A DNA stretch of 64,000 bases from Cupriavidus laharis (GTDB lineage: Bacteria > Pseudomonadota > Gammaproteobacteria > Burkholderiales > Burkholderiaceae), in the NCBI RefSeq assembly GCF_914271435.1, contig NZ_CAJZAI010000014.1, positions 43,735 to 107,734 of the forward strand, read 5' to 3'. Under the pieces are notes generated by a model. The model saw only the letters and a program-made list of their open reading frames with translations, was not told where the DNA came from and searched no databases. This document shows positions 7,957 through 17,818 of the stretch, in pieces. How positions within the stretch are numbered: position 1 is the stretch's first letter; each line of letters opens with the position of its first letter. Made by a program: the position numbers and the translations under genes.

Positions 7957-10900
7957 TCACCGATTTCCCTTTATCTCACCGATCTTGTTTTTATTTGGAT
8001 CACTCCACTGGCTTCGGTTAGGTATCAACACCTGTTGAGCACCGCCCGGTGCTGAATATGCGCCTTGCTGCACCGGTGCAACTTTGCTCGTAAAGGCTTG
8101 CGGATCGGTTCCTGGCAGAGGCTTCATCGAATACACATCAAAGCCAAGTTGCGATCCCCGAACCGCCTGTTCAGCGGGCAAACCGAGTTTGGCTGCAATC
8201 TGATCGGATGGCAGCTTCGACAGTGCATCGTATTCGGTTCGCGTCATGAAGTACGGGGAATACGGAGTGACTACATCTCCCCCGAAAGCTCCCTTGGGAA
8301 CGACTTTAATCAGCTCGGTATCTGCATTGACGGCCAACGTCGTTGGCAATGAAGTGCCCGTTTCAATTAGGCCAGCAGCATATTTTTGTGCATCTTGCAA
8401 AGGCACTCCAGCACCAGTGTAAGCTTTCACAAGTGTTTGTGCCTGCGACGTGCTCATGACAGCGGCTGTCGGGTCCATGCCCTGAGCACCAAACTTCTCT
8501 ATCGAGGTATAGGACAGGCGAGCCGCATCGTTAAAGGCCGCAGCCTGCTTACCAACCTGATTCTCTAATGCTGCCCCAGTGGCCGCTCCGCCCAGGCTAG
8601 CTGCAGCATACGCCAGTGCTGCCGTTCGCGGGCTTAACCCCAAACTCTGCAAAGCTTGTTCCCCATATGTAAGCGATGGGTCTCCGTTCACCAGTTGTGT
8701 AAAGCCGGCCTTTGAATAGTCCAAGCTTGTACCCGCGACTACCGCACCTGCTGCACACGCTACGACGCTTGCACACCCAGCACCAAGCGCTACCGCACCA
8801 GCGGCAGCGCCTGTGACACCTTGCACTGCGCCGACTGCGCGATTAGAAACCTGATATCTGTCGGCCAGGTCGTTGATACGATCCGCAGTGCCATAGCCGT
8901 CGAAAGCGCCAGCCTTTTGGAGCTGTGCCTGCTCTGCAGTGTAGTTCTGCCCGTCATTCTGCATCTTCTGCAAGAGCGCTTTATTTGCACTGCTATCGGG
9001 AACACCATCCGCGCAATGCACCAGTGCGCACTCTGCCGCCGCGAGCCGGTACTGCTCCTCTGCTGTCTTACCCTTTTGGAGTTCCTTCAATTTCTGTTCT
9101 TCGCTGGGGTGCAACTGCCGGTTGAAGCGATCCACATTGGCCGCCGTCGCAGCTCCTGACCCTCCGCCCACTGCCGCGCCGATGCCGTCCGCCACGATAT
9201 TTGCGGCGATATTGCCGAGGGTCTCGTTCAGCGCCGCGTTGCCGGTATCGGCGCCGCCAGCCACGGCGTTGCTCAACTCGCCAAGCTTCCCGCCGGCCAA
9301 TGACGCGGCGCCAGCGCCAGCCGCTCCCGCCAACGCATTGCCGCCACCGAGGCCCGCGATAAGCGCACCACCGGCGGTGTGCAGCGCGGCCCGATAGCTG
9401 CCGCCGTCTTTCCAACCGTCGATGTCGGCCTGGGCCGCCTCCATGGCCGCTTGGTTCTCGGCACTCGGATTCTGCTTGTTTGCTTCCGCCGCGACGGCGT
9501 ATCGCTTGTTGGCATCATCGAGCTTGGCCTTCGCAATATCTCCCACCGTCTTGGCCACCGCTTCACCCGCCGCCTGGGCCGCTGCCATCATGTCGGCCTG
9601 CTTGTTCAGCAGCTTGTCCAGGTCCGGGTTGTTGCCCACCTGGCTGTTGGTGCCCGTGGTGTCGCGCTTGAGCGTGGCCAGGTCCTGCTTCTGGTTGGCC
9701 TCATCCTTGATCGTGATGGTGCCGTCCGCCACCGCCGACTGCGCCACGCCATCCTGGCTGCCGCTCTTGTGCTGCGGGATCATCGGGCTGATGCCGCCGG
9801 TGTTCTTGCCCGAGGTCGGCCCGCTGTTGTTTTGGCTATTCGGACTGCCCATGGTGCCGCCGCCCGAGATGCCCATCGAGGTGGCGCTGTAGTCCGAGTG
9901 GTTGGCGATGTCGCTCCAGGTGAGGGTGCCGGTGGTCAGGCTGTTCTTGTCCTTGCTCGCTTCGCTGGCGATCACCGCCCCCTTCAGGTCGGTATTGCCC
10001 TTGACGTTGATGTCGAAGCCACCCTCGCCAGCATAGATGCCGGACTGCTCGGAGACGTTGGCATAGCTGCCATCGGCCTTGCCCTTGGATGCGGAGAAGC
10101 TGGCCGACCCGCCGCCCTGGCTGATGCTGACACCGCCGCCCATGCTTTGCTGTTGGGCGTGGGACTCGCCGGTGTCCTGGCGGCTGGCCAGATTCAGGTT
10201 GCCGCCGACATCCGCTATCACCTTGCCGCCGCTGACCGTGGCGCCAAGGATGTGGGTGTCGTTGCCCGACACGATGGTGACGGACTCCTGGCCGTTCACA
10301 TGGCTGTTGTTCTGGCTCGCACTGGTGCTGTCCGAGTTGCCCTTGGCCTGCGAGGCCGAGGCGGAAACGCCGAGGCCCGCCTGGCCTTGACCTATGCCAT
10401 AGGAGACGCCGACGCTTGCGCTGCTCGACTTGTTGGTGCTGTGGCTTTCGTCGGTATCGGTCGCCGAGACGATGTTCACATCGTGCTTGGCGCCGAGCGC
10501 CACCTTCTTGGCGTCGATGTCCGAGCCGACGATGTTCAGGTTGCCCGCCGTCTGGTTGCCGTTGGCATCCACGCCGGTCGCGACGAACGCCGCCGTGCCG
10601 CCCGCCTGCACGCGCGAGCCATTGTGGCTGGTGCTGTCCTGGGTCAGGGTCTGCTTGCTCTGGCTGGTGCCCCACGAGAGCGTCACCGCCGCGCCTTGCG
10701 TCGGATTGCCCATGCCCTGGGCGGCGTCGGCCACATCGCGTGCCGCCGCCATGCCCCACAGCGCCGAGGCGCGGCCATCCTCGCTCTTGGATGCGGAACT
10801 GATCTTGTTGCCCGCGTTGATTGCCGCACCGATGGCGCCACCCGACACGCCCAGCGTGAAGCCGCTTTGCTTCACCTCGTGCGTTTCGTCGTGGTGCTGT

Positions 10901-13900
10901 CGGTTCTGCGCCGCCTCGATGTTCACGTCGGCGGCCACGCCCGTGACATCCTGCTTGGCGATCAGGTCGCTGCCCTTGACGGTGAGGGTACTGCCGGCCT
11001 GCATGCGCACGCTGCCATCGGTGGAGCCCACCAGGCTGCCGACTTGCTGCGTGCCCCTATCATTGGTCGTGTCCTTCTGGTCCCGGTTGCCGTACGACAG
11101 TCCCGAGCCGGTCGCCCCGAAGCCCGATTTCTTCTCTTCCTTGAAGCTGTAGCCGGACGAGGTGGTCTCAGCAGTCGTGACGGTTAGGTTGTTGCCTGCC
11201 GCAAGGTTGACATTGCTGGTTCCTGCGACCGTGCTGCCCGCGATGGTCATGTCGTGACCAGCCTTCATGTCCACCGTGTTGCCCGACAGGGTGCTGCCCA
11301 GCGCCTCGGTATGGGCGTTGGCGTCAATGCTGTGGGTGGAGCTGGAGGACAGGAAGCCGTTGGATTGGGTGAAGTGCTCGTCGCGCACCGAGGCGCTGGC
11401 CTGGCCGGCCTGGACGTTGATGTCACGCCCGGCACCGACCGCGAGGGCGCCCTCGGCGTTGACGTAGGCGGCGGTGGCATTTACATCGCGGCCCGCCACG
11501 ATGGTAGTGTTGCCGCCCGCGCTGACCTGGCTGCCGATCTCGGTGCTGCGCGACAGGTCGCTCTTGTTCTTGGCGTCGTGCTCGGAGTGCTCGGTCTGGG
11601 CCACGGTGACCGTGCCGAGGTTGACATCGCGCCCGGCGCCCATGGCGAGGTCGCCGGTGGTCTGCAGGCTGGCGGCCTTGGCGTTGAGGTCGCGCCCGGC
11701 CACGAGCGTGGCGGTGTCGGCGTTGACCGACGACACGCCCGCCAGCACGGTATTGCTGCTGCCGGCCTTGCCCGTCCCGTTGGCGGTGGTGCTCGCCAGG
11801 TTGATATCGCGTCCCGCATAGGCCAGCACGGCATTGCCGGAAATCTTGCCCGCGAGGCTGTTGATGTCCTCCTGCGCGTTGAGCGCCAGCGTGCCGCCGT
11901 TGAGCGTGCCGCCGTTGTTATGAATGTTCTGCGCGTCGATGAGGGTGACGTTGCGGCTGGAGATCGTGCCGGTGTTGACCACATCGCCCTTGGTATGGAT
12001 CGACGTGTTGTTGGCCGAGATCAGGGCGCCGTCGCCCTTGAGGTCGCCCACGCGGGACATCAGGTAGACCTGGGGCACCAGCACGCGCTGCGTGCTGCCG
12101 CCGGGCAGCGTCACGGTCTTCTCGACCAGCCAAACGAGGTCCGTGGTCAATGCGGCCATCTGGTCGGCGGTCAGCTCGCTGCCGACGTTCAGGTGGAATT
12201 TCTGCGCAAAGGAAACCCCCGCCTTCATCAGGCCGATATATTGCTGCTCGTTGTCGGTGTAGTCACCGACGAAGCGCTGGCCCGTGCCGAGCATGACCGC
12301 ATCCGCCACCAGGCGGGCCTCGTAGAAGCCGTCGCCCAGGCGCTTGAGCACGTTGGTGGGGTCCTGGCCGAGTTGCGTCAGCATGAAGTCGCTGGACAGC
12401 CACTGGCGCTGGTCGGTGAAGCGCGGGTCGGTCTCTATGAGGTAGCGCGCGCCGGGTTCCGGGTGCGTGCGGAAGAGGGCATTGTTGGGCACGGCCAGGG
12501 CAGGCGTGACCTGGCGGATGACGGCGCCACCGAGATGGGCGCCAGGACCATTGGAGGCCAGCGCGTCCGTCGCGGGCAGCGTGAGTTCCTTCAGCACGGG
12601 CTGCGAGGACAGAGGCGCCCCGGCAATCGGACCAACGCCCGCGCCTTGCCCCGGTGCGCTGCCGTCGTGCCCGACGGTGCCGAGATTGCGGTCGGCCAGG
12701 GCGGAGGCGAGCTTGAGCGGCACCGGGGTGACGATGGTGTCCAGGGCCGAGGTGGTGTAGCGCCGGTCGTCGCCCTTGAACGCGTGCGACTTGATGAACG
12801 TCCAGTCCTGCGTGCCGCTGACGGTCTCGATCCGCGTGGCGTCGTAGTCCAGGTTGTGCAGGTGGTTGGCGTCGATGTTCAGGTCCCCGCCCACCAGGAT
12901 CTGGCTCTTGTCGTTGGTGACGTCGCCGGGGAAGGTCGCGTGGCGCCCGACCAGGATCTTGGCGGGATCGGTGGTCAAGACCTTCTCGTCCTGGATGTTC
13001 GTATCCTTGTTGACGATGAAAAATTCCTTGACCTGGCGGCTGTTGAAGTCGCCGTTGAAGGCGTTGATCTGGCTGTTCAGCTGATCGTAAAGCGGCTTGT
13101 TCGCATCGCGCCATGCATTGTAGGTGGCCGTATCGGCGTCGTACTTCGCCTGGCAGGCGGACGTGGGCGTGTCGCCGCACGAGACCGGTAGGGGCGGGGC
13201 AGCCGTGGGCGCCTGGACGCCGAGCTTGCTCCAGATCGCATCGCCGGGTTGATAGACGAACACCTCCGGATTCATGGTGTCGTTGTAGAAGTCGTACGAC
13301 GGCGGAACGTAGGCCGCGCCGACCGGCTTGCCGCCGCCGCCCGTCACGTTTCGCGACCAGTCAAACGGCGGGCCGAACTGCGCGAAGGGGTACTGCGCCG
13401 AAGGCAGCACGAGGACCTTCTTGTCGTCGTCACCAAGGAAAGCCGGATCGGTCCCCGGTGCCCAGGTGCCGTTGTCGACTTGGTAGAGGATCACGTCTTC
13501 GGGCTTGAATTCCTGATCGGAGCCATTGAGCCGGTACCCCTGGCTGTGCACGGTGCCGGTGTCGATCCGCTCGGTGCTGAAGTGGTCGTTGCGGTTGGTG
13601 ACGGCGGCAACATTGAAATTGGCATCGCGCACCACGTCGATGGTGGCCGAGGCGTTCAGCAGCGAGTTCGCCTGGCCCGTGGCCTTGCCGTTGGCATCGA
13701 GCGTGCCGCCGACGTTGAGGTCCTGCGACGCGTAGATCAGGCTGTGCTCGCGGTTGATGATCTCGGGCGCGCCCAGGTCCACGTCACCAGAACGGGAAGC
13801 GATCACGCCGCCGTTTCCTGTCACCGGATTCACATCGTTGACGATCTGCTGCCCGGCGCCGATGGCCACCGAATCCCCGAAGATCCGGTCCACGTTGGTC

Positions 13901-16900
13901 ACCGTGGTGCCGGCCTCGATGCGCACCGCGCCGCCATCGATCAGGCCCGTATTGGTCACCGACTGGTCGGCGCGGATGGTGCTAGCCACAGCGCCATACA
14001 GCTCGCCCGCATTGGAGACATTGCGGCCATGCAGGTCCAGCGCGGCGCCGGCCTTCATCGTGCCCAGGTTGTCCACGTCACCGGTCGTGTCCAGCGCCAG
14101 GTTGCGGCCTGCAGCAATCTCCCCGGTGTTGCGGAAGTCGCTCGCCAGCTTGAGGTCGATGTCGCCCTGGGACTGCACCTTGCCGTCGCCGGTGAGGCTG
14201 GTACCGGTCAGGCCCAGCTTCTGGTTGGCGGCCAGCAGGCCCTGGGTGTTGGTGGTGGCCCCTACGTTGAGCTGCGCGGTACCGCCCGATGTGACCTCGC
14301 CTTGCGTGTTGTCCAGCGAGGCCGCCGTGGCCTCCAGCGCGGTGTCCGCCCGCAGCGCGCCCTGGTTGTTGTCGATGGTGGTGGCGGCCAGCTTGACCGT
14401 GCCACCCTCCAGGCCAAGCGGATTGGCATCGGTGCCGCCAAGGGTATTGCGGTTCAGGATCGTCCCGGCCTGCGCGTCCAGGGTGCCACTGGCATGCACA
14501 AAGCCAGCGGAATTTTCAAGCGTGTTGGCAATCCGTAGCGTGGCGTCAGCGTTGCTAGCGACCTGGCCTCCGCCATTGGCGAGGCTGTCGCCGGTCACGG
14601 CTAGCGGCCCCCCGGCCAGCATCTTGCCGCTGGTGTTGTCCAGCGCGGTGCCGTTGACCGTCACGGCTTGCTGGCCCGAGATCGTGCCGCCCTGGTTGTT
14701 CAGGGCAGCCGTGTTCAGGGCGAGCGGGCCACCGGCGATGACCTGGCCGCCCGCGCTGTTGTCGAAGTCCTGGCCGTGAGTGTCGCTCTGCAGGGTGCCC
14801 TGGGACGCCAGCACGCCGCCCTGGTTCTGGAAGGCGCCGGTGTCGGTCTGGACCGTTCCGCCGGAGATCACGCCTGCGCGATTGGTCAGCGCCTGGCCGT
14901 TGGTATCCGCCTTGAGGTTGCCGCCCGCCGAGAGTTGTCCGTGGTCGTTGACGATGGTGCCGCCGGACAGCGACATATCCGTGCCCGCCAAGGCCCTGCC
15001 GCCCGTGTTATCCAGGGCGCCGGTAACAAGTAGCTTGTCATTGACGGAGCCCAGCGTGCCGCCCCGGTTGTCGGTCTGGCTTGCGGCGATGGTGGCACTG
15101 CCATCGGCGGCAATGGTGCCGCGCTGGTTGCCGATCTGGCCTGCCGACTGGACGTCCAGCGTACCGCCGCTGGTGATGGTGCCGTCTTGGTTCTGCAGAC
15201 TGCTCGCGGCGATGTGGGTGTTGCTGGCGCCCTGGATCGTGCCCTGGGTATTGCTCAGGCCCAGGCCCGGGGTGTCGAGACTGACGGTCTGCCCGGAGAT
15301 CTGGCCCTGGTCGTTGATGATGGCACCACCGGCCACCTTGAGGTCGCCAGCGGCCATGGCCTTGCCGCCCGTGTTGTCGAGGGCGCCACTAACAAGTAGC
15401 TTGTCTTGCACGGCGCCGAGGGTGCCGCCCCGGTTGATCGTGCTGGCTGCCACCACGGTGGTAGCGCCGGTCCCGGCAATTGTGCCGCTGGTGTTCTCCA
15501 CGGCTTGCGAGGCGGCGACATCGAGCGTGCCGCCACTGGTGACGGCACCGCCCTGGTTCAGCAGGTTGGTGGCCTGGACCGTACCGCCATTGACGCCGGC
15601 CACCAGCGTGCTGCCCTGGTTATCCACGTTGCCGCCGGCCGCGACGCGAAGGGCCGTGCCTTCCACGCGGGCATTGCGGTTGACGATGTCGCCCGAGGCC
15701 GATAGGTTGGCCGTGTTGTGCGAGACGACCGAGCCGTTGGTCAGGTCAAGCGTCGGCGCGGAGAGGTTGGCGTCCGAGCCCGCGACGATGGCGCCGCTAG
15801 TCTGGAGCGCCGTGCGTGCCGCGATGTTGGCGGTCCCGGCGCCGGTGACATTGGCGTTGGCATCGACTCCGGCGCCGAGGGTGCCGGCGTTGGCGATGCG
15901 GTCGGCCTGGGCCAGCAGGTCGGAGCCGGCGGCCACGGTACCAGTGTTGGTCAACTGGCCGGGCGTCGTGGCGGTGATCGCGCCGCGCGTGGTGATGGTC
16001 CCGGCGTTGTCGAGGTTGGTGCCAGTAATGCTTGCGTTGCCTTGCGACTGCAGGCGACCGCTCGCCAGCACGCGCACATCACCGTTGTTGTCCACGGTGA
16101 TATCGCCGCCGCGCGCGTCGGCAATGCCGCCCAGGTTGAAACCCACGCCCTTCTCCGTGCCGATCAGGCGGATGGCACCGTTCGCGTACATCGAGCCGAG
16201 CGCGGAGGCATCCAGCGCGAACTGCGGCGCTGCGCCATTGCCCGCTTGGGCGGTGGCGTTCAGGTTCTGGTAGTCCACCTGGTTTGCACCGGCAATGGCA
16301 TTGATGTGCTTGGCCCACAGTTCCGCGTTGATCGAAATCGAGCGCGCCAGCAGGTCCACTTGCGCTTGCGGGCTCGACAAGCCCTGGCCATCGATGGCAA
16401 TATGTCCATCCCGCACGTCAAAGCCGGAGAGGCTGCCATCCGGCCCATACAGCGCGCGGCCCGTCGAGAGGGTAAAGCGATCTGCGTTGATCACGCCGCA
16501 GCCCGAGCAGCTAATGCCCGCCGGATTGGCCAAAATTACCGTCGCGCGATTGCCAGCCACCTCCTGCATGCCCATCAGCTGGGAGGGATTGGGAGCTGTC
16601 ACCTGGTTGACGATCACACCGGCGCTATTGTTGCCTAGTTGCAAATTTCCCTGGACCCAACCTGCAATCTGAGTCTGTGAGTTCTGGCCGCTGTTGTTCA
16701 GCACGACGCCGGAAGGCCCCACGTTGTACTGGATGAAGTTGTTAACGCTGGTCCCGCCATTGCGGTTGGGAGCGGCGATATTGACGATGGGGACGCCATT
16801 GGCAGCCACCCCCATCACCGGACGCGCCCCCGGCGCGTTCTTGTCCACCTGGATCGGCAGGGTCTGAGCCTGCGCGGTTTGCGCCAGGATCACGGGCAAG

Positions 16901-17076
16901 CCCATCATCGATGCCGCGATGACCGTCAGCCACAGCACGGGATGGAACGTCGTGCCTTGTCCCTGGCGTTCGGCACAGCCCTGGCGCCCCTTGCCGCGTC
17001 CGACCGCATTTTCCTGGACTGCTACCAGCATGCCTCGCACGGCGTTGAAGACCAGGCGATGGGTGTTCTTATTCAT
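7957..17076 (-). CDS. cdiA: CdiA-type filamentous haemagglutinin / contact-dependent inhibition effector
   Basis: A 3039-aa secreted TpsA protein. The order seen is: an extended signal peptide (MNKNTHRLVFNAVRGMLVAV); a TPS secretion domain from about residue 75 with ILANPAGISCSGCG; long FHA-1 beta-helix repeats of the GGTLDV/ALDNTGG type to about 1100; a Tyr/Pro-containing middle region with the FHA-like FRTHPEPGARYLIETDPRF near 1542; FHA-2 repeats; and VDRFNRQLHPSE near residue 2646, after which a variable C-terminus of about 390 aa begins. That tail has two hydrophobic Ala/Gly helices and ends in a short domain (YFMTRTEYDALSKLPSDQIA) that I cannot assign to a toxin family. No VENN motif is present. 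The last ~1 kb is lower in GC than the repeats. The ribosome-binding site is weak. Confidence 0.93.
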   Translation of the reverse strand: MNKNTHRLVFNAVRGMLVAVQENAVGRGKGRQGCAERQGQGTTFHPVLWLTVIAASMMGLPVILAQTAQAQTLPIQVDKNAPGARPVMGVAANGVPIVNIAAPNRNGGTSVNNFIQYNVGPSGVVLNNSGQNSQTQIAGWVQGNLQLGNNSAGVIVNQVTAPNPSQLMGMQEVAGNRATVILANPAGISCSGCGVINADRFTLSTGRALYGPDGSLSGFDVRDGHIAIDGQGLSSPQAQVDLLARSISINAELWAKHINAIAGANQVDYQNLNATAQAGNGAAPQFALDASALGSMYANGAIRLIGTEKGVGFNLGGIADARGGDITVDNNGDVRVLASGRLQSQGNASITGTNLDNAGTITTRGAITATTPGQLTNTGTVAAGSDLLAQADRIANAGTLGAGVDANANVTGAGTANIAARTALQTSGAIVAGSDANLSAPTLDLTNGSVVSHNTANLSASGDIVNRNARVEGTALRVAAGGNVDNQGSTLVAGVNGGTVQATNLLNQGGAVTSGGTLDVAASQAVENTSGTIAGTGATTVVAASTINRGGTLGAVQDKLLVSGALDNTGGKAMAAGDLKVAGGAIINDQGQISGQTVSLDTPGLGLSNTQGTIQGASNTHIAASSLQNQDGTITSGGTLDVQSAGQIGNQRGTIAADGSATIAASQTDNRGGTLGSVNDKLLVTGALDNTGGRALAGTDMSLSGGTIVNDHGQLSAGGNLKADTNGQALTNRAGVISGGTVQTDTGAFQNQGGVLASQGTLQSDTHGQDFDNSAGGQVIAGGPLALNTAALNNQGGTISGQQAVTVNGTALDNTSGKMLAGGPLAVTGDSLANGGGQVASNADATLRIANTLENSAGFVHASGTLDAQAGTILNRNTLGGTDANPLGLEGGTVKLAATTIDNNQGALRADTALEATAASLDNTQGEVTSGGTAQLNVGATTNTQGLLAANQKLGLTGTSLTGDGKVQSQGDIDLKLASDFRNTGEIAAGRNLALDTTGDVDNLGTMKAGAALDLHGRNVSNAGELYGAVASTIRADQSVTNTGLIDGGAVRIEAGTTVTNVDRIFGDSVAIGAGQQIVNDVNPVTGNGGVIASRSGDVDLGAPEIINREHSLIYASQDLNVGGTLDANGKATGQANSLLNASATIDVVRDANFNVAAVTNRNDHFSTERIDTGTVHSQGYRLNGSDQEFKPEDVILYQVDNGTWAPGTDPAFLGDDDKKVLVLPSAQYPFAQFGPPFDWSRNVTGGGGKPVGAAYVPPSYDFYNDTMNPEVFVYQPGDAIWSKLGVQAPTAAPPLPVSCGDTPTSACQAKYDADTATYNAWRDANKPLYDQLNSQINAFNGDFNSRQVKEFFIVNKDTNIQDEKVLTTDPAKILVGRHATFPGDVTNDKSQILVGGDLNIDANHLHNLDYDATRIETVSGTQDWTFIKSHAFKGDDRRYTTSALDTIVTPVPLKLASALADRNLGTVGHDGSAPGQGAGVGPIAGAPLSSQPVLKELTLPATDALASNGPGAHLGGAVIRQVTPALAVPNNALFRTHPEPGARYLIETDPRFTDQRQWLSSDFMLTQLGQDPTNVLKRLGDGFYEARLVADAVMLGTGQRFVGDYTDNEQQYIGLMKAGVSFAQKFHLNVGSELTADQMAALTTDLVWLVEKTVTLPGGSTQRVLVPQVYLMSRVGDLKGDGALISANNTSIHTKGDVVNTGTISSRNVTLIDAQNIHNNGGTLNGGTLALNAQEDINSLAGKISGNAVLAYAGRDINLASTTANGTGKAGSSNTVLAGVSSVNADTATLVAGRDLNAKAASLQTTGDLAMGAGRDVNLGTVTVAQTEHSEHDAKNKSDLSRSTEIGSQVSAGGNTTIVAGRDVNATAAYVNAEGALAVGAGRDINVQAGQASASVRDEHFTQSNGFLSSSSTHSIDANAHTEALGSTLSGNTVDMKAGHDMTIAGSTVAGTSNVNLAAGNNLTVTTAETTSSGYSFKEEKKSGFGATGSGLSYGNRDQKDTTNDRGTQQVGSLVGSTDGSVRMQAGSTLTVKGSDLIAKQDVTGVAADVNIEAAQNRQHHDETHEVKQSGFTLGVSGGAIGAAINAGNKISSASKSEDGRASALWGMAAARDVADAAQGMGNPTQGAAVTLSWGTSQSKQTLTQDSTSHNGSRVQAGGTAAFVATGVDANGNQTAGNLNIVGSDIDAKKVALGAKHDVNIVSATDTDESHSTNKSSSASVGVSYGIGQGQAGLGVSASASQAKGNSDSTSASQNNSHVNGQESVTIVSGNDTHILGATVSGGKVIADVGGNLNLASRQDTGESHAQQQSMGGGVSISQGGGSASFSASKGKADGSYANVSEQSGIYAGEGGFDINVKGNTDLKGAVIASEASKDKNSLTTGTLTWSDIANHSDYSATSMGISGGGTMGSPNSQNNSGPTSGKNTGGISPMIPQHKSGSQDGVAQSAVADGTITIKDEANQKQDLATLKRDTTGTNSQVGNNPDLDKLLNKQADMMAAAQAAGEAVAKTVGDIAKAKLDDANKRYAVAAEANKQNPSAENQAAMEAAQADIDGWKDGGSYRAALHTAGGALIAGLGGGNALAGAAGAGAASLAGGKLGELSNAVAGGADTGNAALNETLGNIAANIVADGIGAAVGGGSGAATAANVDRFNRQLHPSEEQKLKELQKGKTAEEQYRLAAAECALVHCADGVPDSSANKALLQKMQNDGQNYTAEQAQLQKAGAFDGYGTADRINDLADRYQVSNRAVGAVQGVTGAAAGAVALGAGCASVVACAAGAVVAGTSLDYSKAGFTQLVNGDPSLTYGEQALQSLGLSPRTAALAYAAASLGGAATGAALENQVGKQAAAFNDAARLSYTSIEKFGAQGMDPTAAVMSTSQAQTLVKAYTGAGVPLQDAQKYAAGLIETGTSLPTTLAVNADTELIKVVPKGAFGGDVVTPYSPYFMTRTEYDALSKLPSDQIAAKLGLPAEQAVRGSQLGFDVYSMKPLPGTDPQAFTSKVAPVQQGAYSAPGGAQQVLIPNRSQWSDPNKNKIGEIKGNR

Positions 17077-17302
17077 TTCGTTGTTGTCGAGGAGAAACGG
17101 GTAGGCGTGGATAGACCTGCGCGAGGCTGGACTGCGCCTAAGCTAGACGGAAAATAGCGGACTCAGCTCCGAATTAGAATCGAATAAGTTCGAAATTGTG
17201 CTCGGAATTACCTGATTTATATTTCATAAAATCAGAATTAAAATTATTTGAATTCCAGGCTTTCCTTGAGAGGTTTCCATCATTCACGACAACGCCAAAT
17301 AT
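17077..17302 (-). promoter_or_regulatory. AT-rich upstream region of cdiA
   Basis: Bases 17165-17260 form an AT-rich island in otherwise high-GC DNA. It holds two inverted repeats: CGAA-N4-TTCG (17180-17191) and CTGATTT-N10-AAATCAG (17212-17235). The cdiA promoter should lie here. The composition suggests silencing by an H-NS-like protein, which is inference. No other gene is visible. Confidence 0.45.
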
Positions 17303-17396
17303 TCGTCGTCCCCGCGCAGGCGGGGACCCAGTGACTTTTTGTCTCCCTTCGGGGGACTTCAAAGACGCTGGATTCCCGCCTACGCGGGAATGACGA
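17303..17396. repeat. REP-like inverted doublet
   Basis: Two 29-base units face each other at 17303-17331 and 17368-17396. Each is itself a hairpin (CCCGCGCAGGCGGG and CCCGCCTACGCGGG cores). The right unit is the reverse complement of the left apart from a few transitions. Such GTC-ATTCCCGCG-type palindromes are dispersed extragenic repeats in many high-GC proteobacteria. The 36-base spacer holds nothing coding. Confidence 0.75.
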
Positions 17397-17588
17397 TGGT
17401 CATTTTGATGTTGTCGCGAAATAGGGAAAGCTCAATAGCTATCCGATTTCGGACTATCGGGTCTGGGGCTTGCGCCAGGAATAGGCGGTACCCTAAATGT
17501 CACAATCATTTGCATTGTGTTGGGTACCAGCGACAGGCTCGGTGAATGTGCGCTGGTTGGATCGCCTGCCTTATGAAAGCATCTGTCG

Positions 17589-17807
17589 ATGGTGCAGATG
17601 CTGGCCATCGGCCTTGGCGTGACGGTCGGCGGCGGGCTGGTGACGCTGTTCACCGCGCGGATCGGGGAAGCGGGGCCAGCTTTCCGGCTCGCCGTTGTCG
17701 TGGTCAGCATGATCACGCTGCTGTCGGCGCTGGTGTTCCGGCGGCTGGATGTCGGGGAACTAGGGAAGGGGCGGCGTGCGGCGTCGGTTTCTGCGCGCAC
17801 GCCTTGA
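17589..17807 (+). pseudogene. C-terminal fragment of a DHA2-family MFS transporter
   Basis: The 72-aa frame begins MVQMLAIGLGVTVGGGLVTL and contains a second hydrophobic helix (FRLAVVVVSMITLLSALVF). It matches the last two helices of the intact exporter in this window, whose corresponding stretch reads SMVQMLSASLAVTSAGALLT. The frame upstream carries no transporter sequence, so the first roughly 400 residues are missing. I read this as a decayed remnant next to the REP doublet. Confidence 0.65.
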
Positions 17808-17818
17808 GCCTCCCGTAC

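Noticed and set aside
9379..11187. Long plus-strand frame (602 codons) opposite cdiA, and several similar ones to 16638
   Set aside because: They are antisense shadows of the repetitive, high-GC cdiA gene, with no domain, signal or ribosome-binding site.
17303..17396. Considered as a CRISPR array
   Set aside because: Only two units, inverted rather than direct, and palindromic themselves. No cas genes nearby.
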